Assembly: GCA_903772945.1 (NCBI GenBank)
Contig: CAICTM010000293.1
Coordinates: 1-64,000, forward strand
Direction of reading: 5' to 3'
DNA from: Seminavis robusta
Lineage: Eukaryota > Bacillariophyta > Bacillariophyceae > Naviculales > Naviculaceae
DNA length: 64,000 nt
A model generated the notes under the pieces. It was not told the origin of the DNA. It saw only the letters and a program-made list of their open reading frames with translations, and searched no databases. Shown here one piece after another: positions 20,046 through 30,984 of the stretch. The position numbers and the translations under genes were made by a program. Positions within the stretch are counted from its first letter, which is position 1. Each line of letters starts with the position of its first letter.

Positions 20046-22229
20046 TTACAGTTGGAGCAGCAGCTCCTCATCCTCGCCATGGAGCTCACCGTCCCCCATT
20101 TCACCCAGAGCAGCAAGTTCTCTGGTGGTGAAAAATTTTGGCATTATTACTGATCGTATGACCATCAGCATCCCTATAACACTGGGAAAGAATATTGCTG
20201 TAGCGTTGCATTCCTTGAATGCCCAAAGTCCGGCCAAGCACAGGACTTGAATCGTGGTGAAAATGTTTGTCCTTGTCCTCCCAATCATCTTGATTGGATG
20301 GTCAGGTTCCAGCCGGTCTGTTTCTGTAAAGCCGTCGCGTATACGCTGCAGGAAGGAGTTGCCTGACATCAATTTCCTACCAAGGAACAAGAAGACACCC
20401 GCCACAACAGGGATCGGAACGAATTTGAGAAGGGGCAACAATCCCACCGTCGAAGCAATCAATGCGTGGACCACAAATCCAGTGAATCTTGTTTCGGTTA
20501 CACCCACTATCTCCACTTCTTCCGTTTCTTTGTTGTATTGTGTCTCTGTCATTGCCCGCACATGATTGAGCGACTGCACTGTGGCACCACACATCCATGG
20601 TAGCCCGACCAACGACAGCACTGGACAAAGAAACCATGAGATGGATGGCTGATCCAAGAGCACAGAAATGATCCCAAAACTTACATCCGGTAATCAATCC
20701 CAAGGCGACCATATCAAGGTTGTAAGCCGACCCTTTCTTGAGTTTATTGTCGGGATTGTTGACCACTCGAACGCTGATGTTCTGGTCCATGAAGAAAAGA
20801 GCCGTTAGCAGGATAGCTGGGAGACTGCACAACATTTTGACATTGAAAGGAAGAGCATTGAGAGGGATGAAAAGTTGTCTTCCTTTTGCCAACTCAATGG
20901 TATTTGGAACGCTCAAAGTCGGTACATGAAACTTTCGCATCCAAGGATGTTGATTGAGCAGAGACATGGCAACGAAGACTGTCACAGGTCCGAAGTCTTT
21001 GACAATTGTCCGAACCTTTTGAGTGAGGTATTTGCTACTCTGAAAGGCTGTGACTGACATTGTCGCCCAGAAGGTTGTCATAGCTGTCATCAGGGATACA
21101 AATGGCATTGTCAGATTCATTGGATCAGCCAGCTGAAAGTTTCGTTTCAAAGATTTGACTGCCTCGTAGATAAAGTTGATGCTGAGGAGTGCATTGAAAA
21201 CCTCGTCGGTAAATCTCGTGCAATAACGAATCAGCTGACTGGACCCTGCAAGTCCCATCGATACAAAGAAGAAGGCTGTCCACAAACCAACCCAAGCGTA
21301 TACCGGGAAGAAAGGTAAGTTGTTTAAAGAACAGAACCGGAACAACCCTGAAATGAAGGCGAGTGTCAGGCCTGTTGGTGCTATGAAGGACATTGGTTGA
21401 CCACAAAGCACGGCATACAGCTATATATGGAAGATAATCCGATCCAAGGAAGCAGCTTCACGTTTAGATGGCAAAGGTACCTCAATCAACCTTACAAACA
21501 GTATGGAAGCTCACCATTCCACTTCCTCCACAGCTAATCAGAAACTCAACAATGCCTATGGACCCATCGGTGATTTGTGACGCAATAGTCCCAAAGCTAA
21601 CAGCAGGAGACAAACATGCAAAATAGAGAAAAAGAACAGCTGGGATAACTTTCTTCATATCTTTGAATGCATCCGTCCAATCTGAAGCATAGACTTTGCT
21701 TCTTCGCCGACAGTCCTCTCTAAAGTGCAGAAACTCAAGTAAGTTAAACCAATGCGTACTAGTACATCTGTGGCCAATACAACACCAACCTAACAAACAG
21801 CACTTACTTGAAGGCTTCTGAGGAAAGCTTCCCAACAAGTGCCCCAGCCACTTTATCAGGACTCAAGTTCACGTCTGTGTTGTTGACAATTTGGGCAAGA
21901 GGACCCAAAGGCTTCCTGTGGTATCCTCGTTGTTTGTCGAGGGAAATCAGGTACGACGAGGTCCGCTTGGGTCTCTTTCGAAAGATCCTGCCAGGCAGTA
22001 AGTTCCATTTCCTCAAACCCTTTGAGTTTAGCGGAGGCAGATTGCAGCGTCTATCCGAGGCAGCTCTTGTCTGTCCTTGGCTTGGAAAGGCATTCAAGCA
22101 TGGATGTGATAGTGGCGAGTTGACCAGGAAACCAGTGCACACTACGGATAAGTTGAAGAGCAGCAATCCAATGGACCAAAAGGAATCACATGGTCGACTT
22201 CCTGGATATTGGCTTGTCGATCTTCGCAT
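20046..22229 (-). CDS. SLC4-type anion (bicarbonate/borate) transporter with plastid-like presequence
   Basis: Four exons read on the minus strand: 22,229-21,808, 21,719-21,515, 21,420-20,685 and 20,620-20,046; the phases (2, 0, 1) all agree and give 645 aa. SLC4/BOR1 hallmarks: SDWTDAFKDMKKVIPAVLFL then YFACLSPAVSFG, GIVEFLISCGGSG, LCGQPMSFIAPTG, YAWVGLWTAFFF, and, rejoined across the last intron, LLSLVGLPWMCGATVQSLNH. SLC4 proteins move HCO3-, carbonate or borate; some diatom members supply carbon to photosynthesis. The N-terminus has a hydrophobic segment (WSIGLLLFNLSVVCTGFLV) followed by CLNAFPSQ, like a signal peptide plus the A-F motif of diatom plastid preproteins. Localisation is inference. 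Convergent with the AAA gene. Confidence 0.82.
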
Positions 22230-23364
22230 ACTGGGGTTATAGCTGTCTGAAGATCAGCAGCTCTTTGGTTGTTGTGGATTTATCAAGGTACGGTGTCTGT
22301 GCTTTAGAGCCAAATTGTTGGTGGTACACTACAGTCGATGCTACCGTAGGGAATCTCAGTATCTGTATCGTCCGTCTCGAAAATCGAATCTAGCTAGTTT
22401 GGTTGCTCAGTTGTCAACGTCTCAACCCATCTCTTAGTGTGCAGCAATGGTTGGGATGCTCCGAGTCGAGTCTGACGGTTGATGGGTGGAGGCCAACAGA
22501 TGACCAAACAGCACTGACTTGACGATCGTTGTCTTCGTTTTGCATCAAGATCGATGCGCTGAGTGTTTGCGGCTGATTTGTTGGAGCTCCTTCGGGACCC
22601 TCCGATCAACCCCTGCCGTTGGATGACGTCAGTTGAAGATTCCGTACGATACCGGTAGAAACATCGATGGCACATTTGATCCACAAAGCACCACTTTTGC
22701 TACCCCGAAAGTCGAAAGACAAATAAATTTGCAGTCTCCTTGCTGATGACCGGGAAGCTGGGAAGGACCATACGAAACGTGGCCTCTCTAGCTAGCTAGG
22801 ACTCCAAGCAATGCATGAAGAAAGTTTCTGTAAGATAGACGCGACATATTTTCTTCGTGGCGTGTGGATTGAAGGATAAAGCTAGCTAGGATGCCTACGG
22901 TGTATGTATACATGAGTATCTCCTCGAATGAGCTACCGTTGTGCTTGAAACACTCACAAAACAAACCTGGCCCCAAATAAGTGTCTGCACCTGTCAATTG
23001 TTCCAAAAAAATGATACAATCCGGCCCTGTACCGGTAGTAACCCGACACCAGCTGGCTTCGATTACAAGTCCAACACGAGAAACCAAGACCAGGACCTTG
23101 CACTACCTACTAGTATCCACCAAGGCAAACCTTTGTACCACCAACATCATGATTCTGTCACTAACACGGTGGGTAAGACGCAAATTGTTCCCCACCCCGC
23201 CAACGCCGTGGTTGTCGATTAGTCAGGTTTTTCGAATGAGACTGGACCCTGTCGGACCGTTTCCATTCAGGATCCCAACCCAATCTATTGTAGTTCCACA
23301 CTTGAAAACCAAACTCTCCCCAACCTCTTCACAACGAGAGCACGTACAGTACCGTACGAACGTC
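22230..23364. other. intergenic region, no gene seen
   Basis: Over 1.1 kb without a credible reading frame. It contains AGCT/CTAG runs (GCTAGCTAGG near 22,790 and again near 22,880) and two TACCGGTA octamers (22,650 and 23,030). It probably holds the SLC4 promoter (left) and the 3' flank of the ELP6-like gene (right). Confidence 0.5.
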
Positions 23365-24381
23365 TCACATGATGTACGCCACAATCTTTGGGTTTTGATC
23401 CGTGATGCAGTAATTGACAATCTGCATGGCAGGATATGCTTTTTTGGAGTGCGTATTCCTTATTGCGGCGGCATCAGATTGCTGCTTGTTGTTGTGTTTC
23501 CATCCCCTCCCAAATGGCATTTCGGTGAGGACAATGCGGCCATGTAACTCTCTTGTGTATCCACTGGCCAACGGCAGCACATCCATGACACCGTCTGCCA
23601 GTTCCACCAGTGATCGTTCCCAGGGAGGTTCCTCACTGTGGATTGCTTGTTGTTGTTGTTGAGTACTATTATTAGCGCCCCCAGCTCCAAACCAAGCCTG
23701 ATGCCCTTTCAGGGAGGCTCCCGAATATACTGGTAAGGATTCATCTTCCTGATCGTTGGAACATCGCAGTATCACTCCGGGAGATGTTGACATTGTTACC
23801 CCATCACCACCAGCATGACTCTTGGCACATAACTGTAAAATGAATTGGTACACGAGCTGCTCTCCCACGAGGTTTGCCAATGTCGAAACATCATCTAGGA
23901 TGATCCAAGGAGTGCCCATTTCATTGTTGCTGTTATTGTCTAGAAGTAGCCATTGATCCACAAACTGCATCATTTCTTTCATGAAGACTTTGTTAATATC
24001 TTGATGGCTGTCATCTTGCAGCAGCATCTTGTGGGATAATTCGACGCACAGACTGCGAATGGTCAATGATTTTGGCTCCTTATGATTGGCTTGGGTAGAT
24101 GTCGCCAAGACACTTCGATCGCATCCAATTTTGCGAAGTCCTTGAAGGATTTGTTCCTGCGTCAGAGGACCGCATCCCAACCATAGCACTCGACCCTTCT
24201 TCTTATCATTACTGTTGTTGGAAGCAGACGACAAGACTTGGGACGCCAAGGTGTAGAGCAAGAAGCGTCCATTGGTATCGATCGCATCCGACACGAGATA
24301 CACTCGAGGTATTCCAGCCACAAACGGTAGAGCCTCCGTTAAGGCTACCGCTGAGCCACCAATCACGTCGCTGCGGTTCAT
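23365..24381 (-). CDS. ELP6: Elongator complex protein 6 (ELP6)-like
   Basis: 338 aa, single exon. ELP6 belongs to the RecA-fold Elp4-Elp5-Elp6 ring that binds tRNA and supports Elongator's wobble-uridine modification. The protein has the family's inactive RecA-like layout: an early strand plus helix (GIPRVYLVSDAIDTNGRFLL), a second strand (VLWLGCGPLTQEQILQGLRK), a 'Walker B' strand (PWIILDDVSTLANLVGE) and late strands (GVILRC, DVLPLASGYTRELHGRIVLT). There is no P-loop, as expected for ELP6. Asn/Gln-rich inserts lengthen it (human ELP6 is 266 aa). Elp5 would be the nearest alternative. Confidence 0.65.
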   Translation of the reverse strand: MNRSDVIGGSAVALTEALPFVAGIPRVYLVSDAIDTNGRFLLYTLASQVLSSASNNSNDKKKGRVLWLGCGPLTQEQILQGLRKIGCDRSVLATSTQANHKEPKSLTIRSLCVELSHKMLLQDDSHQDINKVFMKEMMQFVDQWLLLDNNSNNEMGTPWIILDDVSTLANLVGEQLVYQFILQLCAKSHAGGDGVTMSTSPGVILRCSNDQEDESLPVYSGASLKGHQAWFGAGGANNSTQQQQQAIHSEEPPWERSLVELADGVMDVLPLASGYTRELHGRIVLTEMPFGRGWKHNNKQQSDAAAIRNTHSKKAYPAMQIVNYCITDQNPKIVAYIM

Positions 24382-24805
24382 GTTACCAGCTAGCTACTAG
24401 TATCTTTTAAGAGAGAAGGAAAGATACAAAGATACTGTTATCGTTATCGGAGTCGAGTACATGTACATGTATGTGTGGTGATGAAGCCCTTTCCAAGATC
24501 TTTCTCTCTCGTTGCCAGCTGTTTGCGGAAGAAAAAGTGCTTCCGTGGGTTGACTCCCGCTTGTCAGAAATCCTCCAAGATCTTCGACTTCACACGTCGC
24601 CTTCCAAACCAAATTGAAGTGGTGTCATCGTGCCCCTCACATTTTCCGAATTCTTGTGTCCACCCAACTCTCTCTACAATTGCATTCTGATTCTACCTAC
24701 AGCCAACCTACCTATCCAGGTCCGTACATACTACGGAACGGTACCAACCTTCACTTACTTTCACAACAAAGGTGACACCAAAAGAAGCTGCATCATAACA
24801 TCAAC

Positions 24806-27336
24806 ATGTCAAAGAGCAAGAGAAGAAACAAGACTAAAGGAGGGGCTCCACCACAACAACCAACAAATGACATGAAACAACAACACCAGATCCACGAAAG
24901 AACAACCAGCAGTGTGACCATGGAAGATTCTTTCAGTAGGATACCTGCCTTGGTATCACCTCAACACGAAGAAAACGACAAGATGATGATGGATCCACCT
25001 TCGGTTATCGTCTCTATCACCAATGACACCAATCTTTCTGATGTTGATAACCACTCCATCTTATTCGGCGACGACGACTATAACTCGGGCATGTACCATG
25101 GATTGCGGGGTCGTCGATACTGTCTTTCCTCGCTTCGATTCTTTGGTATTACCGCCATTCTCTGGATGTCACAATTCATTGTCTCGAGTTCCATGAAACA
25201 CTTTGGCGTTGTTCTAATAGAAGGGGACGCTATTGTCGACATGAGCTTTGAACGCTTTGATCTCGTGGCACAACGAGTCCTCCCACAGTTGCAAGAAAAC
25301 TGGAACAACATGTTCAACGAGTCATCTGCATTGGCAGCCACCTATTACACACGACAATCCCAACGACCCGGGTATCTACTCGCACAACAGGGTGCCACGG
25401 CCAACTTTCCCGTAATCATGATTCCGGGATTTGTCACGAGCGGATTGGAAGTTTGGCAGAGCAAAGAATGTGCCAAAAAGTACTTTCGACAACGCATATG
25501 GACCGGATTGGAATCCGCAAGAGCCTTTTTCGCCGACAAGAATTGCTGGAGGGAACACTTGGCACTTGATCCACATTCGGGCATGGATCCGGAAGGGATT
25601 CGACTCCGAGCGGCGGAAGGATTTGAAGCGGCAGATTACTTTATGGCCAATTATTGGGTGTGGGAAAAGTTGTAAGTTGACAACATCAAGAACAACAAGT
25701 TTGTTTGCTTGCTTGGTTTGCAACAGAGTCTCACAGAACCATCACTTTCGTTGCTCTCTCTTCGCTACAACCAACTTGAAATGATGTATGTATGTTTGAC
25801 AGACTGGAGAACTTGGCAGATCTGGGCTACAGTCCCAGCACCATGTCCATTGAACCCTATGATTGGAGAATGGCCTTCCCCCTTCTGGAAGAACGAGATG
25901 GATATTTGACCAAACTCAAATACAAGATTGAAGCCATGCAAAAGTCCACGGGGAAAAAGGTCGTACTCACGTCGCACAGTATGGGCGCACAGTTGGTGCA
26001 CTTTTTCTTCAAGTGGGTCACCACGCCGCAAAGCCAAGGAGGCGGCGGTGGTGGCAGAAAGTGGGTCGACCAGCATGTGCATGCCTACATTAACATTGCG
26101 GGATCGCACTTGGGGGTCCCCAAGGCGGCTTCGGCGCTCCTGTCGGGAGAAATGAAGGATACGGTCATCATGGGGACCATCGGAAAAATGACGGAACAGT
26201 TCTTTGGCCGCAAGCTTCGCAAGGACCTCTTCAATACATGGGGGTCCCTCTGGGGCCTGTTGCCCAAGGGCGGAGAGAGGATCTGGGATATTGGAGCGGA
26301 TGTTTGTTACGGGGTCTCGGACCCCGAAGATCCGTTTTGCAAGGATCGAGTAAAGGCAGCCAAAGAAGGGACAACCTATGACTCCATTCCTTTCCTTTTG
26401 TTGCACGATGCGGAGGAAACCAACAAAGAGGAACCCGAGGAGTGTACATCCGATGACGAAGAGGCGGAGGATGAATGCCCTCTACTAGTAGAAACCATCT
26501 TTGAAATCCCAGAAGACGATGGAAGTATCAACGCCACCATCTCTGCCTTTGCCCAGACAAAGGAAGCAACAACCGGAAACGTCATCAACTTTCTCCGCGA
26601 GTGGGGCGCTGGGTTTGGAGAATCACTCTCGTCAGCCTCCCTTTATAAAGATTACGGCAATGTCAAGGCCAAGCCCAAGAACAAACCAAAGGTAGAATGG
26701 CTAGATGCTTCCATTACACCCCTCCCTTATGCTCCCAACCTCAAGATCTTCTGCCTCTATGGGGTTGGCCTTGACACGGAACGCAACTACTTTTACAAGG
26801 TCCACGAAGAAGGCGGACGCAATGTCGGCATGATGGCGAACCCGGTGAACAAGAGCAGCAATGATAAGCCCAACAGTCCCAGCGTAGAGCTCCCGTTCGT
26901 CCTGGACATGGGAGTCGATGATCCCGACCGCAACATCAGGCACGGTATGCGATTTACGGATGGCGATGGCAGTGTGCCAATTGTGTCACTGGGATACATT
27001 TGCGGCGATGCTTGGCAACGCAAGGATTCTGGCTTGAATCCAAGTGGAACCAAAGTCGTTACCGTGGAATACAAGAACAAGCAAGAGTTCACACCCGACG
27101 ATCCTTTCCGCGGCGGGCCCAGAAGTGCCGATCACGTTGACATTCTGGGAAATTTGGGAATGACGGAGGACTTTTTGAGGGTCGTTTCTGACTTCGAACC
27201 CCGAACGGAGAATCACTTTGAAAGCAATCTCCGAGAAGTTGCGGATGAGATCAATCGGCATCCCAGAGGAGGCATCTTCAAAGAGAAGAACATATTCGAA
27301 AGGCTAACTACAGCCGTCAGCCACAAAGCAAAGTGA
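24806..27336 (+). CDS. phospholipid:diacylglycerol acyltransferase (PDAT)
   Basis: Exons 24,806-25,671 and 25,803-27,336 (phase 2), 799 aa. PDAT moves a fatty acyl group from a phospholipid to diacylglycerol, making triacylglycerol at the ER. One N-terminal membrane span (FFGITAILWMSQFIVSSS) precedes the lumenal LCAT-like alpha/beta-hydrolase domain: VIMIPGFVTSGLEVW with the lid Trp, then across the splice WEKLLENLADLGY, EPYDWRMAF, the nucleophile elbow TSHSMGAQLVHFFF, and the catalytic Asp (DGDGSVPIVSLGY) and His (SADHVDILGN). The elbow reads S-H-S-M-G rather than the usual G-H-S-M-G. An acidic insert (EEPEECTSDDEEAEDE) and a Lys/Pro loop add length. Its acyl-CoA-independent route is relevant to diatom oil production. 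Confidence 0.88.
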
Positions 27337-27655
27337 GCTGAGGTATAGATGATGTACAGGCATGATAATAATACAGTAATAGACCAAGTATATAGTTTGT
27401 TTTGTCAAAACATCAAGGCGACACTCTGCATGAACCACTCTATAATCTAGATTCTTATCTATTCAGCGAGCTGGAAAAGGAGGAAGGAGAAAGATCGACG
27501 GTTACAGATCCAGGCAAGCGGCGACATCGTTGCAATGGACAGAGTGGAAGACCTCGTTTTCTCGTTGGGAAACACAACCATGCACGGGGGAACATGTCAA
27601 TGTGGTAGATAGATGGAAGGTGCAAGTTCGATTCAATTCCATTCCGGTTCGCATG

Positions 27656-28966
27656 TTAATAGGGCGCAACCATGACACCTGGAAGTGATTCTGGGGCAAT
27701 CAATACTTCATGAAGAACACACTCATATACCTGTTCCAGCTTGCCCAATTGAATGCCTCTCGCCCATGTGTGCGAACATCGTTCCTGGGTGTCCTGCCAG
27801 AGAGGGTTGCCGATTGCCAAGTACAGGACGAAGAGTTTGATACCCAGATTCCAGAAGAATTTCAGCCAATCTCCGAAAGAACCGGGTCTAGCAGGCTTGG
27901 GAGGCGGTGGCTGCAGCGAGAGATGTCCCAATCGGCTGTCTGCCGATGCACTAATAGCGTGGAACCTCAATCCGTCTTCATCGCTCATGAGAGGCACATC
28001 ATAGGGTCTAGCAGCGATGCAAGTGACAGGTAGATCATGCACTTCCTTGAATGTCTTGATAGGGCGCCAATTCTCGACACCCCAAAGTATAATGGATCCA
28101 CTGACAGAGCCAAGAGCCAACAAGAATCCATCACTCGAAATCGACATGGCCGAGATTGGCACATCACTAACCTCTACTCTTTCACATTCCCATCCTTCGG
28201 GAGTTTCGACCCATCGACCCAAAAAGGCACTTCCACGGCGCGTCGATGCCACTGTAAAGACTACTCGACCCTCCAGTTCACCAAAGGCACACCCACGAAC
28301 CAGAATTTGAGGAGGCTTTCGACCCTTTGGTACGGGTTTTTTCTTTTTCTTTTCGTCGGAACCTCCGTGTACTTCGCACTTTAAGAGTGCAATTTGATCT
28401 TCTCCCTGCCACACTCTGGCTGTACCATCCTTGGCAGACGATACAATCCTGTCTCCTCGACAAGAAAAGTCCACGCTGCAGATTGTGTTGGTGTGTCCCT
28501 GACAGACAAACAGGAGCGACTCGGCGTCAAATCGTTCATCGGAAATTTCGTACACCTTGATTTCTCCATTTTCACATCCACAAGCCAATCGATTGGTCAT
28601 GATATTGACATTGATAGCATTGACTCCGTCACCACCCACTTCAATTTCTCCCGATTTTTCACAGGAAGGAAGATTGTAGCGCTCCACCGTCTTTCCCAGC
28701 GCCACCATTAAAAAGATATTGCCCGACACTGGATTCTGCACAATCTTGAGCGCCACACCCACATTGTCTCCGGTATCAATTCGTTTGGTGTTGCCGTCTG
28801 GTTCTTTCACGAGAATGGCATTGTTGACACCCGTTCGGGCGGATCCTCCTCCTCCACAGTACGCCAGCAACGACAAACCGTTTCCGGCGTTGCCGTACCA
28901 GGACATGCCAAAGACGGGAAAGTTGAGGGGATCCGTGCGGCTCGGGGGTTTCAGTGGAATCGGCAT
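27656..28966 (-). CDS. SEC12: SEC12/PREB-like guanine-nucleotide exchange factor for Sar1
   Basis: 436 aa, single exon. SEC12 is an ER membrane WD40 protein that loads GTP on Sar1 to start COPII vesicle budding. The N-terminal propeller carries the family-specific K loop between its first strands (LAYCGGGGSARTGVNNAILV), the segment that binds K+ and contacts Sar1. WD-type repeats follow (for example TNTICSVDFSCRGDRIVSSA then KDGTARVW, and PISAMSISSDGFLLALGSVS). A C-terminal membrane anchor (LKFFWNLGIKLFVLYLAIGN) is followed by a short lumenal tail. A basic insert (DEKKKKKPVPKGRKPP) interrupts one blade. Order and length fit SEC12. Confidence 0.85.
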   Translation of the reverse strand: MPIPLKPPSRTDPLNFPVFGMSWYGNAGNGLSLLAYCGGGGSARTGVNNAILVKEPDGNTKRIDTGDNVGVALKIVQNPVSGNIFLMVALGKTVERYNLPSCEKSGEIEVGGDGVNAINVNIMTNRLACGCENGEIKVYEISDERFDAESLLFVCQGHTNTICSVDFSCRGDRIVSSAKDGTARVWQGEDQIALLKCEVHGGSDEKKKKKPVPKGRKPPQILVRGCAFGELEGRVVFTVASTRRGSAFLGRWVETPEGWECERVEVSDVPISAMSISSDGFLLALGSVSGSIILWGVENWRPIKTFKEVHDLPVTCIAARPYDVPLMSDEDGLRFHAISASADSRLGHLSLQPPPPKPARPGSFGDWLKFFWNLGIKLFVLYLAIGNPLWQDTQERCSHTWARGIQLGKLEQVYECVLHEVLIAPESLPGVMVAPY

Positions 28967-29420
28967 GGTGGAATATGGACTCTAATACTCTTAAAATGAT
29001 ATATCTTATGATGATGAGGGTGGAAGTGCAAGACAAGCCACTATGTTATGAGAAAGAAGATAGCAACAGAACTGTGCAGGGTGGGAAGTGAAGCAAGCCG
29101 TTGAACCACAATGATAACAGTGAGAGACAACAATGCACTGCCTTGCTTGGAGGGTTGTGTGTCGAAGATCGAGGTTCGATGTGACTGTTGAGTTGACTCC
29201 CGCCAGCAACACGAAAGGACTGACTTTCTCAAGACTCAAGACGTCTTTTGATCCTTGTTGCCTCTTGTTCTCTTGAGCGACCCTGTCGCAATAATTAAGG
29301 CACCTTCGAAGCTATCGTCCATCAGATCTGAGCGAGATAGAAATCTCATTTGGAATTGAAAGTATCTATTGTTTGCAACAATCTACTCTACCGTAAATCC
29401 ACACTTCTTATTCTTCCATC
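28967..29420. other. divergent intergenic region
   Basis: About 450 bp between the SEC12 start (-) and the small membrane protein start (+). No gene is seen; it must hold both promoters. Confidence 0.5.
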
Positions 29421-29984
29421 ATGACTTCCCAGAACAATAATAAGACCACTCGACGACGAGGAAAACAGGATCGCCAGCAGGAAGAAAAGGAACAAGTCGA
29501 ACCCATGGACGAAGTCGAACAAGATAAGGAAATAGAGCTACTACGGATTGAAGCCTACGAACAAATGGATTTGATGCACAATGTATTCTCGAGAATCTGT
29601 GAAGGTGCCATGTTTCTGTGTCTCATTCTCGGGGTGGCCAGCCAAGATTTGTGGTGCTGGATTCACGTCGTGGGGGGCATTTTCTTGCATTGGGGTGCCA
29701 CCCGCATCGTGGCATCTTCCAGGCCCACTCAAGAAGATTCGGGGCTGCACCAAATATTGCCGTTTGTCGCGCTTGTGGTTGTGGCGGCAGTATTTGCCTT
29801 TCAATACATTCGAAAGGAAGCCGTCAAAAACGACTACGTGGACGACCAAATGCATCACATGGCATTGGCACTATCCAATGCAGTCACCATGCTAGCAGCC
29901 CTGTACCTGAGATGGGATTGTCAATCCACACAGCAACAGATTAGTCAGTTGGAAAAGTCCAAGTATAGGTATAAATCCTTATAG
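29421..29984 (+). CDS. small multi-pass membrane protein of unknown function
   Basis: 187 aa. The N-terminal ~45 residues are charged (Arg/Lys then Glu-rich) and cytosolic-looking. Three or four hydrophobic segments follow: CEGAMFLCLILGVAS and LWCWIHVVGGIFLHWGATRI (a pair), ILPFVALVVVAAVFAFQYIR, and MALALSNAVTMLAALYLRWD. The end is polar (QISQLEKSKYRYKSL). There is no cleavable signal peptide. I do not recognise a family. Confidence 0.65.
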   Translation: MTSQNNNKTTRRRGKQDRQQEEKEQVEPMDEVEQDKEIELLRIEAYEQMDLMHNVFSRICEGAMFLCLILGVASQDLWCWIHVVGGIFLHWGATRIVASSRPTQEDSGLHQILPFVALVVVAAVFAFQYIRKEAVKNDYVDDQMHHMALALSNAVTMLAALYLRWDCQSTQQQISQLEKSKYRYKSL

Positions 29985-30984
29985 CAATCATTAGGAAGAT
30001 AGATGATGTACTACCGGTACTGATGAAAAGGGCAATGTCGTGTTGCTTTCTAGCTACTAGAGTGGAAAAATTCACAGAGCAACCAGGACATGGCCAGAAG
30101 CTTTGTCTCTGACAAACATGGCAAGAGCCCATTGATTTGAAATTGATTGATTTGAAACAGCTCAATGTTTCCAAATAATGCCCAACTTCAAGCACGCACA
30201 ATTGTGCTTGATTATGTCATATTTTAGCATCTGACAACGGTACAGAATCAAAGACCTTCGAGATGTCATTCATCTGGTGATAGAGAGCACCTGGAGGGAA
30301 CTTGCCCAAACTGGAGGGGCCAACTTCCTTGGGAGCTGGAAATCTTCTTGGCAGTGACGGCCTTTTGCCACATGCATTAGAGGTGTACCATCAAGAGCAG
30401 CGAGCGTAGTTACCAGGTACAGAGGTTTGAATGTGCTTTGCAATGAAATAGCAGCCTCCATCAGAGTGGATCCAGATCAATGACACCACCACTAGCAAAC
30501 GGATTGAGTTCTTGGTTTTTGGCCCTGATGGGGCTGAATGAAAGTGTGACAGCTTTGCAGGGGATCGAAGGGAAAACCTTATATCTTTTTGCGCTTGCTG
30601 ACCAGAGCACTCTAAATCTCTTGTAACTGAAAAATCGACAGTGATCTCCCCTCCACTCCTTCGATCTCTTTGTTGACACAACGACACAACGACACAACAA
30701 CGTCCACTATCTACACCAGCATCTGCAGAACTCTATCTCAGCAATCTTCATCGCCAAGAAGAGCAAGGCCATCACATTGCTTCAGCAACAGGGACCAAAG
30801 AAAAGTCTACGACTCGAAGGAGGTCACAGTGCCAGTTGTCGGTGGCTTACCCTCGGCCAGCGAAGCCATCCTACTCGGACACAACTTCGCATGTGATTGA
30901 ATCGCATTCAATCATTCTTCGTTGACAAACTTTGACTTGCATTTTCAAGCCGTGTCCTTAGTAAACTATTCTTCAGGCGACAGG
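29985..30984. other. gene-free kilobase upstream of PRP40
   Basis: No frame here is convincing. A minus-strand frame at 30,270-30,461 has a vague ankyrin-like phrase (LAALDGTPLMHVAK) but nothing continues it. The last ~300 bp are probably promoter and 5' leader of the PRP40 gene. Confidence 0.45.

Noticed and set aside
27600-27655. Possible tRNA (GTTCGATTC-like T-loop)
   Set aside because: No matching acceptor, D or anticodon arms could be folded around it.
30270-30461. Minus-strand frame with an ankyrin-like phrase (DGTPLMHVA)
   Set aside because: One short phrase only; no second repeat, no plausible exons around it.
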